DNA from: Cryomorpha sp963741985
Lineage (GTDB): Bacteria; Bacteroidota; Bacteroidia; Flavobacteriales_D; Cryomorphaceae
Direction of reading: 5' to 3'
DNA length: 64,000 nucleotides
Assembly: GCA_963741985.1 (NCBI GenBank)
Contig: CAVUKD010000002.1
Location: forward strand, 1,240,001 to 1,304,000
Shown here: piece by piece, positions 35,701-44,276 of the stretch
How positions within the stretch are numbered: position 1 is the first letter of the stretch
Layout of the letters: the number at the start of each line of letters is the position of its first letter
The notes under the pieces: model-generated
Database searches by the model: none
What the model saw: the letters and a program-made list of their open reading frames with translations, nothing else
Told to the model about the DNA's origin: nothing
Position numbers and translations under genes: made by a program

Positions 35701-36072
35701 ATGTGTACCGGGCTCAAAACCTTCATCTGTATTCAACTGACGATCTATCAATGAAACCGCAAAATAATCCTCATTCAGTCTGTTGCCATTAAGTCTATAT
35801 GAGTGCCCATTGTCCTCTCCCAGATCCAAATTAAACGTGAAAAATGAAGACTTTCTCAGGCTTTCACCTATTTTTTCACAGAGCGAAGTTTCAAAATAAT
35901 CTCTACCTGAATCTTTATCTTTAAAGGCATCAAAGAATAAATCCGAATGTTGATTGGCGTAAACTATTTTTCCTGAATCTCCATGCAAAATCCATACAGG
36001 CACATTCAACTGATTGGCATAGGTTTTAATACCTTCCAACCCATCTATTTCAGAAATTTCATCTTCCTTCAC
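32776..36072 (-). CDS. Multi-PAS sensor histidine kinase (HisKA_2 type)
   Basis: A 1098-residue cytosolic kinase without clear membrane segments. About six PAS domains are arranged in series. An N-terminal degenerate one (PVWILHGDSGKIVYAN) is followed by well-formed ones beginning ILYSCIIDSSMNIV, YTDLFENATDLIQG, MEAIIESGNIMFWTV, IKTIFDSSNQMIWSV and INAIFDSTAMLIWTI; the last three resemble each other, suggesting internal duplication. The C-terminal kinase has the HisKA_2 box LLQEVHHRVKNNLQVISSIL and HATPase elements NELVSNSLKYAF and DDGIGLP. It starts with GTG at 36072. Stimulus unknown. Confidence 0.9.
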   Translation of the reverse strand: MKEDEISEIDGLEGIKTYANQLNVPVWILHGDSGKIVYANQHSDLFFDAFKDKDSGRDYFETSLCEKIGESLRKSSFFTFNLDLGEDNGHSYRLNGNRLNEDYFAVSLIDRQLNTDEGFEPGTHIFFCKLNGDFLKKGVNSDKNKFSSFANIKEFFSEKENKEIQTALEEIGNGKEHYLISEINVQIEGSIQLCNVEFINPGENIDVIAVVLSDTLLKNELILEKSRAELAEEINKILKLEIEEHKNTQRKLDDSEILYSCIIDSSMNIVITFDKEMLITEFNRKAELLTGYSRSDAIRMNVNEILENNGDVENVMMVVNSTGSYQGELVCKRKNGDKFGVVASVTVLHNKNGNFLGYVSSMRDSTELKKLQSKFAITEERYTDLFENATDLIQGVNIDGSFLYTNKSWYKHLGYTKSDRERLSVFDLLDSQNGKEYRAHFKKIISGEKTQRRIWTLQKKNGEKLIVESISNLKLIDGKAHTVRSIMRDVTEATKAKNLAEERQAKMEAIIESGNIMFWTVNRAIKLTSFNNEYAKTIHILYGKSPKIDQGKQEPKDKFATKEYHDFWADKYNEVFRTGRNVYFQTKTKDKSGKIYFREIFLKPILSTTGKVAEVSGMAIDITEKMLSERKVNEQTSKIKTIFDSSNQMIWSVDTAGILTSFNKVMKYELKQRYNIDIKLGQSGIEIARKIKIVSDRKWDDIKKQILRGEKIQFEVKTSDLNKKNYIEDISISPIYNAENEIVEMAGIAQNVTFKRASERKLKEQAAKINAIFDSTAMLIWTIDKHMRIVAFNKVFGDEHFKLLGKDISIGSNFVELMQDYIAKDGAKNLKDYFKAAFQGKNQQFEGAVNSIDGRKVWMEVFLNPIYSENNEIKEISCLSHDITEKKRIQEQMRETINEKEILLQEVHHRVKNNLQVISSILNLQSSYVKDENSLSILRESQNRIKSMSFIHESLYQTKDFAHIEFREYLLSLSKNLIHSYSLSTNKITLNTNLSETFLSLDQAIPCGLIVNELVSNSLKYAFQNDKSGEIFITLEENKNIITLVIGDDGIGLPPGFDYENSESLGLQLVYTLVDQLDATIRVETTNGTKYLITFEKQ

Positions 36073-36277
36073 CTCTTTGAATTATGAGAAAACAAATTTA
36101 AGCGTAATATTACAAATCTTTTATAATAACCTGATTTTCATTCATATTTTTGAAGCATCACTTTCAATGTAAGATTTAAGCGAAACGCTGGAGGTTCCTT
36201 AAGAATCAAAAATTCTTTAACACTCTAACAATACCTTATATTCATCTGTTTTACAAAGAGATATAGACATCAGATAA

Positions 36278-37867
36278 TTACTGTGAAATATCTTCAGTAT
36301 TTTCGGCATCTACCACTTTTCGTCCATTAATCTTGTATTCCCTGCCTTGCTTATATTTGATTTCTAAAACTCTGATTCCTTCTTCATTATAAGTTATCCA
36401 GGTGTCAACCCTTACGCCACTGCTATATTTTCCTTCTTTTTTCAGCTGCCCATTCGGAAAATACCATTTGTGCTTGCCTACTTCCATACCCGCGACATAT
36501 TCACCTTCAAAACTAAGTGTTCCATCTTCGTATTCGTATTTCCAATCGCCTTGTCGTTGGCCATCCACGTAGATTCCAATTTCTGTATGATCTCCCACGT
36601 GATAAAACCATTCTCCATCTTTATATCCGCTTATATATGAACCTTTTGAAATCACCGTACCATCCACGTCCCATTCTGTAGATTCTCCGTCCTCCTTTCC
36701 CCTGCGATAAAAGTCAGTTCTTCGCTTTTTACCATTATCATAGTACCATTGCCACTGTCCTTGAGGTAACCCATCTACATATTTCCCTTTGGATTCTATC
36801 GTACCATTTTTATGATAAAAAACCCAATCTCCAGTTCGTAAACTGTTTTCATATTTGCCTTCTGCGCGAAGTTCTCCGTTTTCGTAGTACAATTTCCAAT
36901 CTTGCTGGTAATCACCATTTTTATCTACTATTCCCTCCCCTATTTTTTCTCCGTTATTATATAACTCACCCGAAATGATATTACCCTCTTGATCATAAAT
37001 ACGGTGTGTCCCTTCCTTTACTCCGTCTACATATCCTCCGCTAGATTTTACTTTGCCATCTGAATAATATGTACTTCTTATATCCAGAATTACAGACTCC
37101 TCACTATCCACAACCAATTCTCCATCTCGATACTTCTCAAGGGTAAGCAGATTTCCTTTGCGATCGTATGTTTTAAAAATTCCGTTTTTCTTATCGTTCA
37201 TATAAAAGCCTTCCATCGCAATAACTCCATTGGTATAAAACTCTATCCATGATCCACGCTTTTTTCCCTGATCGTTGAAACGATTTACTTTCTCAGAACT
37301 TCTAAGATTACCATCGTCATACTCCAATAGCGTAATTATTCTGCCTGACCTATCATACACAAATCCTTTCCCATTCTCCTTTCCATCCTCGAAAGGTATA
37401 ATCTGTTTTACTTCACCGCTCGGATAATAAATTGTGGATTTATTTACTTTCTTATCCTGGGTATAATTCGAAATTTCGTATTTCACATTATTCTGAAAAG
37501 AAATTACCTCACCATCTTTTTTCCCTTTTTTGTAATCAATACTGCTCACGCTATCGCCTACTTCATTATAAAAAACCCAGGTACTGTCGAGCTCAAAGTT
37601 CTTTCTATTTCCTTCAGATTTGAGTTGGCCATTGGGATAATACGTTTTCCAATATCCGTTTGGCTTCCCCAATTCCATTGTACCTTCGCTTGATATATTT
37701 CCATTGTCGTAATAATAAACCTGATAATTTTCTTGTGCAATGACGCTATTTCCAATCGAACTTAAAAAGATCAAAATTGATATTAGCTTTATATTATTAT
37801 TCTTTTTAATATTAAATAATGTAAATGTAATACCGCTGTTAACACTGTTGAAATAAGAATGCTTCAT
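36278..37867 (-). CDS. Exported MORN-like/YwqK-type repeat protein
   Basis: A 529-residue protein with a signal-like segment (about residues 27-44, ending VIAQ). The rest is roughly eighteen degenerate repeats of about 23 residues following YY-x-NGxxxxxGxYxxGxxxGxWxxY. This matches MORN-variant repeats, which annotation pipelines often call YwqK-family antitoxin; no toxin gene is adjacent, so that label would mislead. The repeats should form an elongated beta sheet. Function unknown. It stands alone, 205 bases from the kinase gene. Confidence 0.8.
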   Translation of the reverse strand: MKHSYFNSVNSGITFTLFNIKKNNNIKLISILIFLSSIGNSVIAQENYQVYYYDNGNISSEGTMELGKPNGYWKTYYPNGQLKSEGNRKNFELDSTWVFYNEVGDSVSSIDYKKGKKDGEVISFQNNVKYEISNYTQDKKVNKSTIYYPSGEVKQIIPFEDGKENGKGFVYDRSGRIITLLEYDDGNLRSSEKVNRFNDQGKKRGSWIEFYTNGVIAMEGFYMNDKKNGIFKTYDRKGNLLTLEKYRDGELVVDSEESVILDIRSTYYSDGKVKSSGGYVDGVKEGTHRIYDQEGNIISGELYNNGEKIGEGIVDKNGDYQQDWKLYYENGELRAEGKYENSLRTGDWVFYHKNGTIESKGKYVDGLPQGQWQWYYDNGKKRRTDFYRRGKEDGESTEWDVDGTVISKGSYISGYKDGEWFYHVGDHTEIGIYVDGQRQGDWKYEYEDGTLSFEGEYVAGMEVGKHKWYFPNGQLKKEGKYSSGVRVDTWITYNEEGIRVLEIKYKQGREYKINGRKVVDAENTEDISQ

Positions 37868-38285
37868 TTTGGGTTTTTATGACTTGTCCAAAGTTAATAA
37901 CAGTTCACCAACAATTTTTATTGGCTAAAGGACTGATTAATTGTGGAGTTTTAAGATTTCAACAATTTTGTTGTTTTTGATACTATTGAAAACCTTTCAA
38001 ATATAAGAGGAAATAGCTGTTGATGAAAGAGGGTTTTATTCCTTATAACTTTAGTCACTATCAACACGACTTATCGAAATCGTTTATTCATTTGCAAAAA
38101 ATAATTTTAAAAACCAAATTTTCTTTTGGTTGGTTATGAACCGGAAGTTAACACAAATGGCCCATTTAGGACTGATAAGTAAATTTTTAAAGTCGTGATG
38201 GTCAGATTAAAAAGAAATGGTTTTTAACTCAATGTTAATAAAGAGGGGCGTATACAGAATAGTTATCTTTGTAAAAAATTTGGAA
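37868..38285. other. Intergenic region of 418 bases upstream of rpiB
   Basis: AT-rich, no convincing gene. A 7-bp hairpin AACCAAA/TTTGGTT lies at 38112-38131 without a T run. The rpiB promoter element is near the right end. I see no riboswitch or RNA gene pattern. Confidence 0.5.
38264..38271 (+). promoter_or_regulatory. Candidate -7 element for rpiB
   Basis: TATCTTTG matches the -7 consensus exactly and lies 14 bases before the rpiB ATG, which implies a very short leader. Confidence 0.4.
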
Positions 38286-38720
38286 ATGGATAAGATTGTT
38301 ATTGGCAGCGATCATGCCGGATTTGAACTCAAGGAAAAGTTAATCAAGTACTTGGAAAATCGGGATTATGATATAATTGATAAGGGAACTTATAGTATGG
38401 AACGTGCCGATTATCCGGATTTTGCCCATGCTGTTGCAAATGCTGTGGTAAGTGATGATGGGGAAACTGGTATTCTTATTTGCGGAAGTGGTAATGGAAT
38501 AGCAATGGCTGCAAACAAACACACCGGAATACGCTGTGCCATATGCTGGGATAAGGAAATTGCCAAACTAGCCAGGGCCCATAACAACGCGAATATTTTA
38601 GCACTCCCGGCGAGATTTATTTCTACTGATTTGGCTAAAGAAATTTTAGATATTTTTCTCGCTACTGAATTCGAGGGTGGAAGACATGCGGGTCGAGTGG
38701 AGAAAATTGGGTTGGTTTGA
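38286..38720 (+). CDS. rpiB: Ribose 5-phosphate isomerase B
   Basis: A 144-residue RpiB/LacAB-type isomerase that interconverts ribose 5-phosphate and ribulose 5-phosphate. GSDHAGFELK (residues 7-16) and the catalytic-cysteine block LICGSGNGIAMAANK (Cys66) are typical. The ATG at 38286 was selected; the frame upstream lacks family similarity. Its stop overlaps the TTG start of the peptidase gene by three bases. Confidence 0.93.
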   Translation: MDKIVIGSDHAGFELKEKLIKYLENRDYDIIDKGTYSMERADYPDFAHAVANAVVSDDGETGILICGSGNGIAMAANKHTGIRCAICWDKEIAKLARAHNNANILALPARFISTDLAKEILDIFLATEFEGGRHAGRVEKIGLV

Positions 38721-40294
38721 GAATACTGATTTATTTGTTTTTGATAGTTCCATATGCTGTTTTGGGACAAGCTTCGCGCACGTATTCATTTGATTCGACA
38801 GCGTTTTACTATGCAAATAAAATTGATACCAATCGGATAAAAAGGCATCTTGAGATATTAGCAAGCGATAGCTTGGAAGGGAGGATGACTGCCACAAGAG
38901 GGCAACGCATGGCGGCCGATTATATTAAAAACTATTTTGCTTCTTTGGGTTTACGTAATGAGAGTGGATCAAATTCTTTGGATGGTTATTCTCAAAATTT
39001 CAATCTCTTTTCATATACCACCTCAAATTCAGAGATTGTAATTATTGGAGACACATTAAAACCTTTTATCGATTATTACTCATCTGATATTCTGAGTGAT
39101 ACAATTTTGGAAGCATCGGGCTTTGTATTTTTGGGATATGGAATAGATTCTGACATATATAGCAATTATCCACTCAAAGATATTTCGGGAAAGATTGGGG
39201 TTATCTTGCCGGGAGAACCCGTGAAAGGAGATTCATACTTGCTTTCGGGAACCACAGAACCGAGTGTGTGGTCAGAGAGTTTCATAGCGAAATACCGTGC
39301 TGCTGTTGCCCATGGGCTCAAAGCAATTTTTATTGTTGATAGTCGATTTGAAAATTCGCTCCGGCGTATTCAACCTTATCTGGAAAGTGAGCAGCTAAAA
39401 GAAGAAAAGATTCCTGATTTTAATGTTCCGAGATTTGTTGTGTCGCCGAATGTTTTTGGTTTGATTTTTCCTAAAAATTCTTATGCTAAAATGAAAGATG
39501 ATCTTGAAATTGGAAAAGAAAATTTGAAACTTACAACAGATAAACAATGTCGTTTGATTTATACCCGGAATGGAATTCCAAAAGAAACAGAAAATGTTTA
39601 TGGCATTATTCCGGGAACAAAGTTTCCGAATGAATATATCTTTATTACAGCACATTACGATCATTTGGGAATCGATTCTGATGGAGAGATATACCACGGA
39701 GCAGACGATAATGGAAGTGGAACGAGCACCGTAATGGAATTTGCAAGGGTGTTAAAAATGGCTTCGGATAATGGGAATGGGCCTGATAGAACGATAGTCT
39801 GTATGCTTATGACAGGTGAAGAAGAGGGACTTCTGGGATCTTCTTATTACTCTAACCACCCTATTTTTCCCCTTGATAGTACAGTGGCAGATTTAAATAT
39901 TGATATGATTGGAAGAAAAGATAACGATCATTTAAATGATTCTATAAATTATATATATCCTATTGGTTCGAAAATGGTTAGCGAAGATTTAAATCATGTT
40001 TTGGAAGATGTGAATTCGACGTATATGCATTTTGATCTTGATTACAGATACGATGATCCCAATGATAGACAAGAGCTATTCCATCGTTCTGATCATTATA
40101 ATTTTGCCCGACATGGTATTCCTGTTATTTTCTTCTTTAGAGGTTTGCACGACGATTATCACAAACCTACTGATACGGTAGACAAAATTGAATATGACAT
40201 CATAGATTCGATCGCTAAATTGGTTTTTTACACTGCATGGGAGGTTGCCAATCGCACGAATAAAATAGGAAAGGACGCAGTAGATTTTCGTTAA
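38717..40294 (+). CDS. M28 family zinc aminopeptidase, exported
   Basis: A 525-residue metallopeptidase. It starts with TTG at 38717, overlapping the rpiB stop, followed by a short hydrophobic signal segment. Zinc ligands and catalytic residues appear as ITAHYDHLG (His, Asp), GADDNGSGTS (bridging Asp), MTGEEEGLLGS (Glu pair) and NIDMIGR (Asp). The final His is in FFRGLHDDYHKPTDT. A PA-like insert separates the N-terminal part from the catalytic domain. Probably periplasmic or outer-membrane-associated peptide degradation. The stop overlaps the convergent TlpA gene. Confidence 0.88.
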   Translation: MRILIYLFLIVPYAVLGQASRTYSFDSTAFYYANKIDTNRIKRHLEILASDSLEGRMTATRGQRMAADYIKNYFASLGLRNESGSNSLDGYSQNFNLFSYTTSNSEIVIIGDTLKPFIDYYSSDILSDTILEASGFVFLGYGIDSDIYSNYPLKDISGKIGVILPGEPVKGDSYLLSGTTEPSVWSESFIAKYRAAVAHGLKAIFIVDSRFENSLRRIQPYLESEQLKEEKIPDFNVPRFVVSPNVFGLIFPKNSYAKMKDDLEIGKENLKLTTDKQCRLIYTRNGIPKETENVYGIIPGTKFPNEYIFITAHYDHLGIDSDGEIYHGADDNGSGTSTVMEFARVLKMASDNGNGPDRTIVCMLMTGEEEGLLGSSYYSNHPIFPLDSTVADLNIDMIGRKDNDHLNDSINYIYPIGSKMVSEDLNHVLEDVNSTYMHFDLDYRYDDPNDRQELFHRSDHYNFARHGIPVIFFFRGLHDDYHKPTDTVDKIEYDIIDSIAKLVFYTAWEVANRTNKIGKDAVDFR

Positions 40295-41538
40295 TTAGAC
40301 TTCGCTACAAGCCGAGCTAAAAGAGAATCGGTGTGATTCATAAATTGCTTATAATATTCTCCAGTCCCTGGCCCATAAAACCCAGTATAGATGTCCTCTA
40401 CTTTTCTATCCGGGCCTATTATTATTAATGTAGGATAAGACATAATACCATTCAACATTGGAAAATCTTTTGAAGTGCGCTGAATATCAGCTTTACCACC
40501 ATAAAGAAAATGAGGTTTCATTCCCAAATCTTGCTGCATTTTTGATATGCGTTTTTTTGAAATGTCAAAATCGCTGGTTGTTTCGTAAGCTATTGGTAAA
40601 ATGACCATGTCATTATCTGGATACTTTGATACAAGTTGATGAAGAGCTCTGTTTGCATCCATGCAATTGGGACACCAGCTACCCATGATATCCAGTATTA
40701 CTACTTTTCCTTCGAGATTTAGATCTTTCCACGTCACGGTATCACCGTTTTCATTTGGGAATTTAAAATCGATTTTGTCATAACCCGTTTTCAAATAAGT
40801 CAATTTTTCAGGATTGCGAAGCATGAAATACTTATCCGCTTTTGCTACCCAATTTGTAGAGTAGTGAATCCCTGAGGTAAAAGAGCCATTCACCAAACTA
40901 TCACCTGAAATATCTGCGGTGAAAAGGAAAGCATGACTTCCGTCAAAAGTGCTTAGATATAGCTTTTTGTTCATCACGTTGCCTTGAAGATACCTGTAAT
41001 CGCCTGTTTCAGTCAGAAAAGTTCCGGTATAACGATTCGAATCTTCCGAAAGAATGAGAATAGCATTCCAAGGTTCATCGCTATTTGGATCGAAAACAGC
41101 ATGGTAACGATGGGGAATTTTGGGGGAAGTATCAGTCGGAGTGAAACGATAGGATTTATTCGCTTCAGCAACAAAAGGAATGGAATAATTTGTTTTTGCT
41201 CTATTGAGCCATTTACCCGTAATCAGTTGATTGCTTTCAATTCTTCCGACAAGCTCAGATGAGAAAACAGGGAGATTAATGAAAATGGAATCATTAATAA
41301 TATTGAATTCTTTAACTTCTATGCGCTCTTCTCCGTTGTAAATAATTGCGTATCCGTTGTTTGCATCGATATTCTCAAATTTAATATTAAATGGAAGTTC
41401 TTGTTTTCCCAATTGAAATGAAAATCGCCACATTCCTTCGTCCAGTATAGGGGTGTTTTTGTTTTTGTCCGATGAGGATGTCGAATTATTCGTACAGGAG
41501 ACCAACATGCAAACCAGAATTATAAGGGGAAAGCGCAT
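40291..41538 (-). CDS. TlpA-like thioredoxin-fold lipoprotein
   Basis: A 415-residue lipoprotein (lipobox ending LVSC, Cys15). The N-terminal two-thirds is a beta-rich domain without a family I can name. The C-terminal thioredoxin fold has the redox motif C289-P-N-C292 (MGSWCPNCMDANRALH) and the cis-Pro region SYPTLIIIGPD. The likely role is disulfide reduction or repair in the periplasm. The 3' end overlaps the M28 gene by four bases on the opposite strand. Confidence 0.85.
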   Translation of the reverse strand: MRFPLIILVCMLVSCTNNSTSSSDKNKNTPILDEGMWRFSFQLGKQELPFNIKFENIDANNGYAIIYNGEERIEVKEFNIINDSIFINLPVFSSELVGRIESNQLITGKWLNRAKTNYSIPFVAEANKSYRFTPTDTSPKIPHRYHAVFDPNSDEPWNAILILSEDSNRYTGTFLTETGDYRYLQGNVMNKKLYLSTFDGSHAFLFTADISGDSLVNGSFTSGIHYSTNWVAKADKYFMLRNPEKLTYLKTGYDKIDFKFPNENGDTVTWKDLNLEGKVVILDIMGSWCPNCMDANRALHQLVSKYPDNDMVILPIAYETTSDFDISKKRISKMQQDLGMKPHFLYGGKADIQRTSKDFPMLNGIMSYPTLIIIGPDRKVEDIYTGFYGPGTGEYYKQFMNHTDSLLARLVAKSN

Positions 41539-41614
41539 AAAATTGGATTAATAAGGTTTAAAAAAAAGGGGTCGATTTAAGGACCCCTTTTCAGAATGAT
41601 CGAGGCAATTTACA

Positions 41615-43171
41615 TTAAAAATCGAATTTTATTCCTTGGGCAAGCGGTAGTTCTTCGCTGTAGTTGATCGTATTTGTTTGCCGACGCATATAAGCTTTCC
41701 AAGCGTCACTACCCGATTCACGTCCACCACCTGTTTCTTTTTCTCCACCAAAGGCACCACCAATTTCAGCCCCAGAAGTACCGATATTAACATTTGCTAT
41801 TCCACAATCAGATCCCTGTTGTGAGAGAAAGAGCTCTGCTTCTCGCATATTGGTAGTCATTATTGCTGAGGAAAGTCCTTGAACCACACCGTTTTGCATT
41901 TCGATTGCCTCATCCAGTGTTTTGTATTTCATCAAATAAAGAATCGGTGCAAAGGTTTCGTTTTGAACGATTTGATAAGAATTTTTTACTTCAGCAATTA
42001 CGGGCTTTACGTAGCATCCGGATTCATATCCTTCCCCTTGTAGCACCCCTCCTTCTACGGCTATTGTTCCTCCTTCACGCTTTACTTCTTCGATAGCCTC
42101 AGTATAATTTTGAACAGCATCTTTATCGATAAGTGGACCTACATGGTTGTGTTGATCCAATGGATTTCCAATTTTTAACTGCTTATAAGCGTTGGTCAAA
42201 ATTCCTTTTAGCTCTTCGTATTTTGATTCGTGAATAATTACGCGTCGAGTAGATGTACATCGCTGTCCAGCTGTACCGACAGCACCGAAAACGATTCCGG
42301 GAACGGCAACATTTAAATCGGCATTTTCTGTGATGATCATTGCGTTGTTTCCACCTAATTCAAGTAGAGATTTTCCCAGACGTGCTGCAACTGCCTGGGC
42401 AACAATTTTTCCCATACGGATTGAGCCTGTTGCCGAAATCAGGGCAATATTTTTGTCATTGGTTAACTGTTCGCCAATTTTGTAATCACCATTTACAATA
42501 CAGCTTATTCCTTCCGGAAGATCATTGGCTTCTAATACTTCTGCAAAAAGATTCTGGCATGCAATAGAACATAGAGGCGTTTTTTCGGATGGTTTCCAGA
42601 TACAAACATCTCCAGAAATCCATGCGAGGGCCGTATTCCAGCACCAAACAGCTACTGGAAAATTAAATGCCGAGATGATACCTACGATTCCGAGAGGATG
42701 ATATTGGTCATACATACGGTGTTTGGAGCGCTCACTGTGCATTGTGAAACCGTGCAACTGACGAGAAAGTCCAACAGCGAAATCGCAAATATCAATCATC
42801 TCCTGAACTTCTCCGAAACCTTCCTGAAGCGATTTGCCCATCTCGTAACTTACTAAAGTTCCGAGTTCGGTTTTTCGCTTTCTCAGGATTTCGCCAAACT
42901 GCCTTACTATTTCGCCGCGTTGAGGAGCTGGTTTCATTCGCCATTCTTTAAATGCAAGTTGAGCAGTTTGAACGACTTTTTGATAGTCTTCCACCGATGC
43001 CCCCCGCACAGTGGCAATTTGCTGACCATCTACCGGAGAATAGCTTATTATTTCTTCTCCGTTTGCGAAACTTTGGCGCCCTGTAGAACAGCCGGTATTT
43101 GTTTCTTGTATATGAAGTACATCGAGAATTTTCTTGATGTCAGAAGTTTTAGATTTAGTAAGTGTTTCCAT
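41615..43171 (-). CDS. Aldehyde dehydrogenase, ALDH7-like (aminoadipate-semialdehyde type)
   Basis: A 518-residue NAD-dependent aldehyde dehydrogenase. The catalytic Cys305 is in GTAGQRCTSTRR and the general base Glu271 in LLELGGNN. The overall pattern, including SAFNFPVAVWCWN and the C-terminal TGGGRESGSDAWKAYMRRQT, fits the ALDH7/AmaB group, which oxidises alpha-aminoadipic semialdehyde in lysine breakdown. No other lysine-degradation gene is nearby, so the substrate is inferred from family only. Confidence 0.88.
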   Translation of the reverse strand: METLTKSKTSDIKKILDVLHIQETNTGCSTGRQSFANGEEIISYSPVDGQQIATVRGASVEDYQKVVQTAQLAFKEWRMKPAPQRGEIVRQFGEILRKRKTELGTLVSYEMGKSLQEGFGEVQEMIDICDFAVGLSRQLHGFTMHSERSKHRMYDQYHPLGIVGIISAFNFPVAVWCWNTALAWISGDVCIWKPSEKTPLCSIACQNLFAEVLEANDLPEGISCIVNGDYKIGEQLTNDKNIALISATGSIRMGKIVAQAVAARLGKSLLELGGNNAMIITENADLNVAVPGIVFGAVGTAGQRCTSTRRVIIHESKYEELKGILTNAYKQLKIGNPLDQHNHVGPLIDKDAVQNYTEAIEEVKREGGTIAVEGGVLQGEGYESGCYVKPVIAEVKNSYQIVQNETFAPILYLMKYKTLDEAIEMQNGVVQGLSSAIMTTNMREAELFLSQQGSDCGIANVNIGTSGAEIGGAFGGEKETGGGRESGSDAWKAYMRRQTNTINYSEELPLAQGIKFDF

Positions 43172-43339
43172 TGGTTTGAATTTTTTGCAAAGATAGAGTT
43201 ATTTCAGACAAGAAAAAACTGATGTATTAAACCTATAAAGCTGAAAGCCAATTATATATATGAATATTGCGAAATTTGGATGTTTTATATATTTTGATAC
43301 TGAAGTACCGTAGGTCACCCGTCGTGTAAATTTGGCCTT

Positions 43340-44218
43340 CTAATGCACTTTTTTGCGAAAAATGTAGATTTGACTCGAAAAAGGATATCCCGAGAAGCGA
43401 GCATAGAAGTTGGAGAGTAAACCTAAAAAGGATCCTCTGATTATGGACCCCTTTTTATATTTCTCGCTCAACATAGATACGTAATAAGAGTCAAATATCA
43501 TCGGCACTTTCTTTATAAATTCGAATCCTTCCGGAACAACCAAATCTTTAATATTCTTCTCGGAAAAATGCCAGAGATGTCGAGGAACATCATATGCCGC
43601 CCAATACTCTTTGTAAAAACGGGCATCATATGAAAGGTGATTGGGCACGGCGATTGTTAGAATTCCGTCGTCACTGAGATGATCATGATGTGTTCGGATG
43701 ATCTCTTTTAATTCTGGAATATGTTCTAATACATGCCACATCGTTATCGAAGCAAATTTTTCTTCAGATTCATTATACCCTGCGGAATCTGCTATGGAAA
43801 TACCTTTTTGGGCTCCAATTGATCTCGCTTTTTGGTCCGGTTCATAACCCTTTACTGACTTGGATTTATCCTTAATGTAGGATAAAAAGGCCCCATTGCC
43901 TGCGCCGTAATCCATCCATGTTCCACGTGGAACTAAAGAACGAATCGCGTTATATTTCTTAGATAGATTGAATCGTTGAACTTGATGGTACAATTTATTT
44001 ATAATTCCTTTGTGGGTTGCGCTATGAGAAATATAGGCGTCAGACTCATAGTAGCGCGAGAGAAATCGGGTCTCAGGCCGAGGACTAGTAATTACAAAGG
44101 AACAATTTGCGCAGGTGACAAGCTCAAACATCTCGTGTGTTATACTGTGATCTTTAACCGTCATCCTGGCGTGAAAATCCTCGGATTCACAAATTGGGCA
44201 TTTACGTATATCCTCCAC
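43340..44218 (-). CDS. Class I SAM-dependent methyltransferase with N-terminal zinc motif
   Basis: A 292-residue protein. The N-terminus holds two CxxC pairs (CPICES and CANCSF) that likely bind zinc. The Rossmann domain follows with motif I MDYGAGNGAFLSYI and the MWHVLEHI motif of the Methyltransf_23 group. Substrates of this group include sugars and lipids; none can be chosen here. It starts with GTG at 44218, 58 bases from mnmG on the same strand. A parS-like palindrome lies inside it, encoding the VPRGT residues. Confidence 0.82.
   Translation of the reverse strand: MEDIRKCPICESEDFHARMTVKDHSITHEMFELVTCANCSFVITSPRPETRFLSRYYESDAYISHSATHKGIINKLYHQVQRFNLSKKYNAIRSLVPRGTWMDYGAGNGAFLSYIKDKSKSVKGYEPDQKARSIGAQKGISIADSAGYNESEEKFASITMWHVLEHIPELKEIIRTHHDHLSDDGILTIAVPNHLSYDARFYKEYWAAYDVPRHLWHFSEKNIKDLVVPEGFEFIKKVPMIFDSYYVSMLSEKYKKGSIIRGSFLGLLSNFYARFSGYPFSSQIYIFRKKVH
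43920..43933. promoter_or_regulatory. parS-like centromere site 1
   Basis: GTTCCACGTGGAAC, a perfect 14-bp palindrome equal to the core of the well-known ParB-binding parS site. With flanks it reads TGTTCCACGTGGAACT (15 of 16 to the full consensus). It lies inside the methyltransferase coding region. Confidence 0.75.
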
Positions 44219-44260
44219 CTAATTGTAGTTTTTCTGTTTGTTTTTTTAATCGTTTTCATG

Positions 44261-44274
44261 GTTCCACGTGGAAC
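44261..44274. promoter_or_regulatory. parS-like centromere site 2
   Basis: The second exact copy of GTTCCACGTGGAAC, 341 bases from the first, in the gap two bases after the mnmG stop. With flanks it reads GGTTCCACGTGGAACA (15 of 16). It carries no T run, so it is unlikely to be an mnmG terminator. Confidence 0.78.
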
Positions 44275-44276
44275 AA

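Noticed and set aside
36278..37867. Toxin-antitoxin system based on the YwqK-like label
   Set aside because: No toxin gene next to it and the protein appears exported, so a classical system is not supported.
44261..44274. The palindrome after mnmG as its transcription terminator
   Set aside because: No T run follows on the mnmG strand, and the same 14-mer occurs inside a coding region, which fits parS better.
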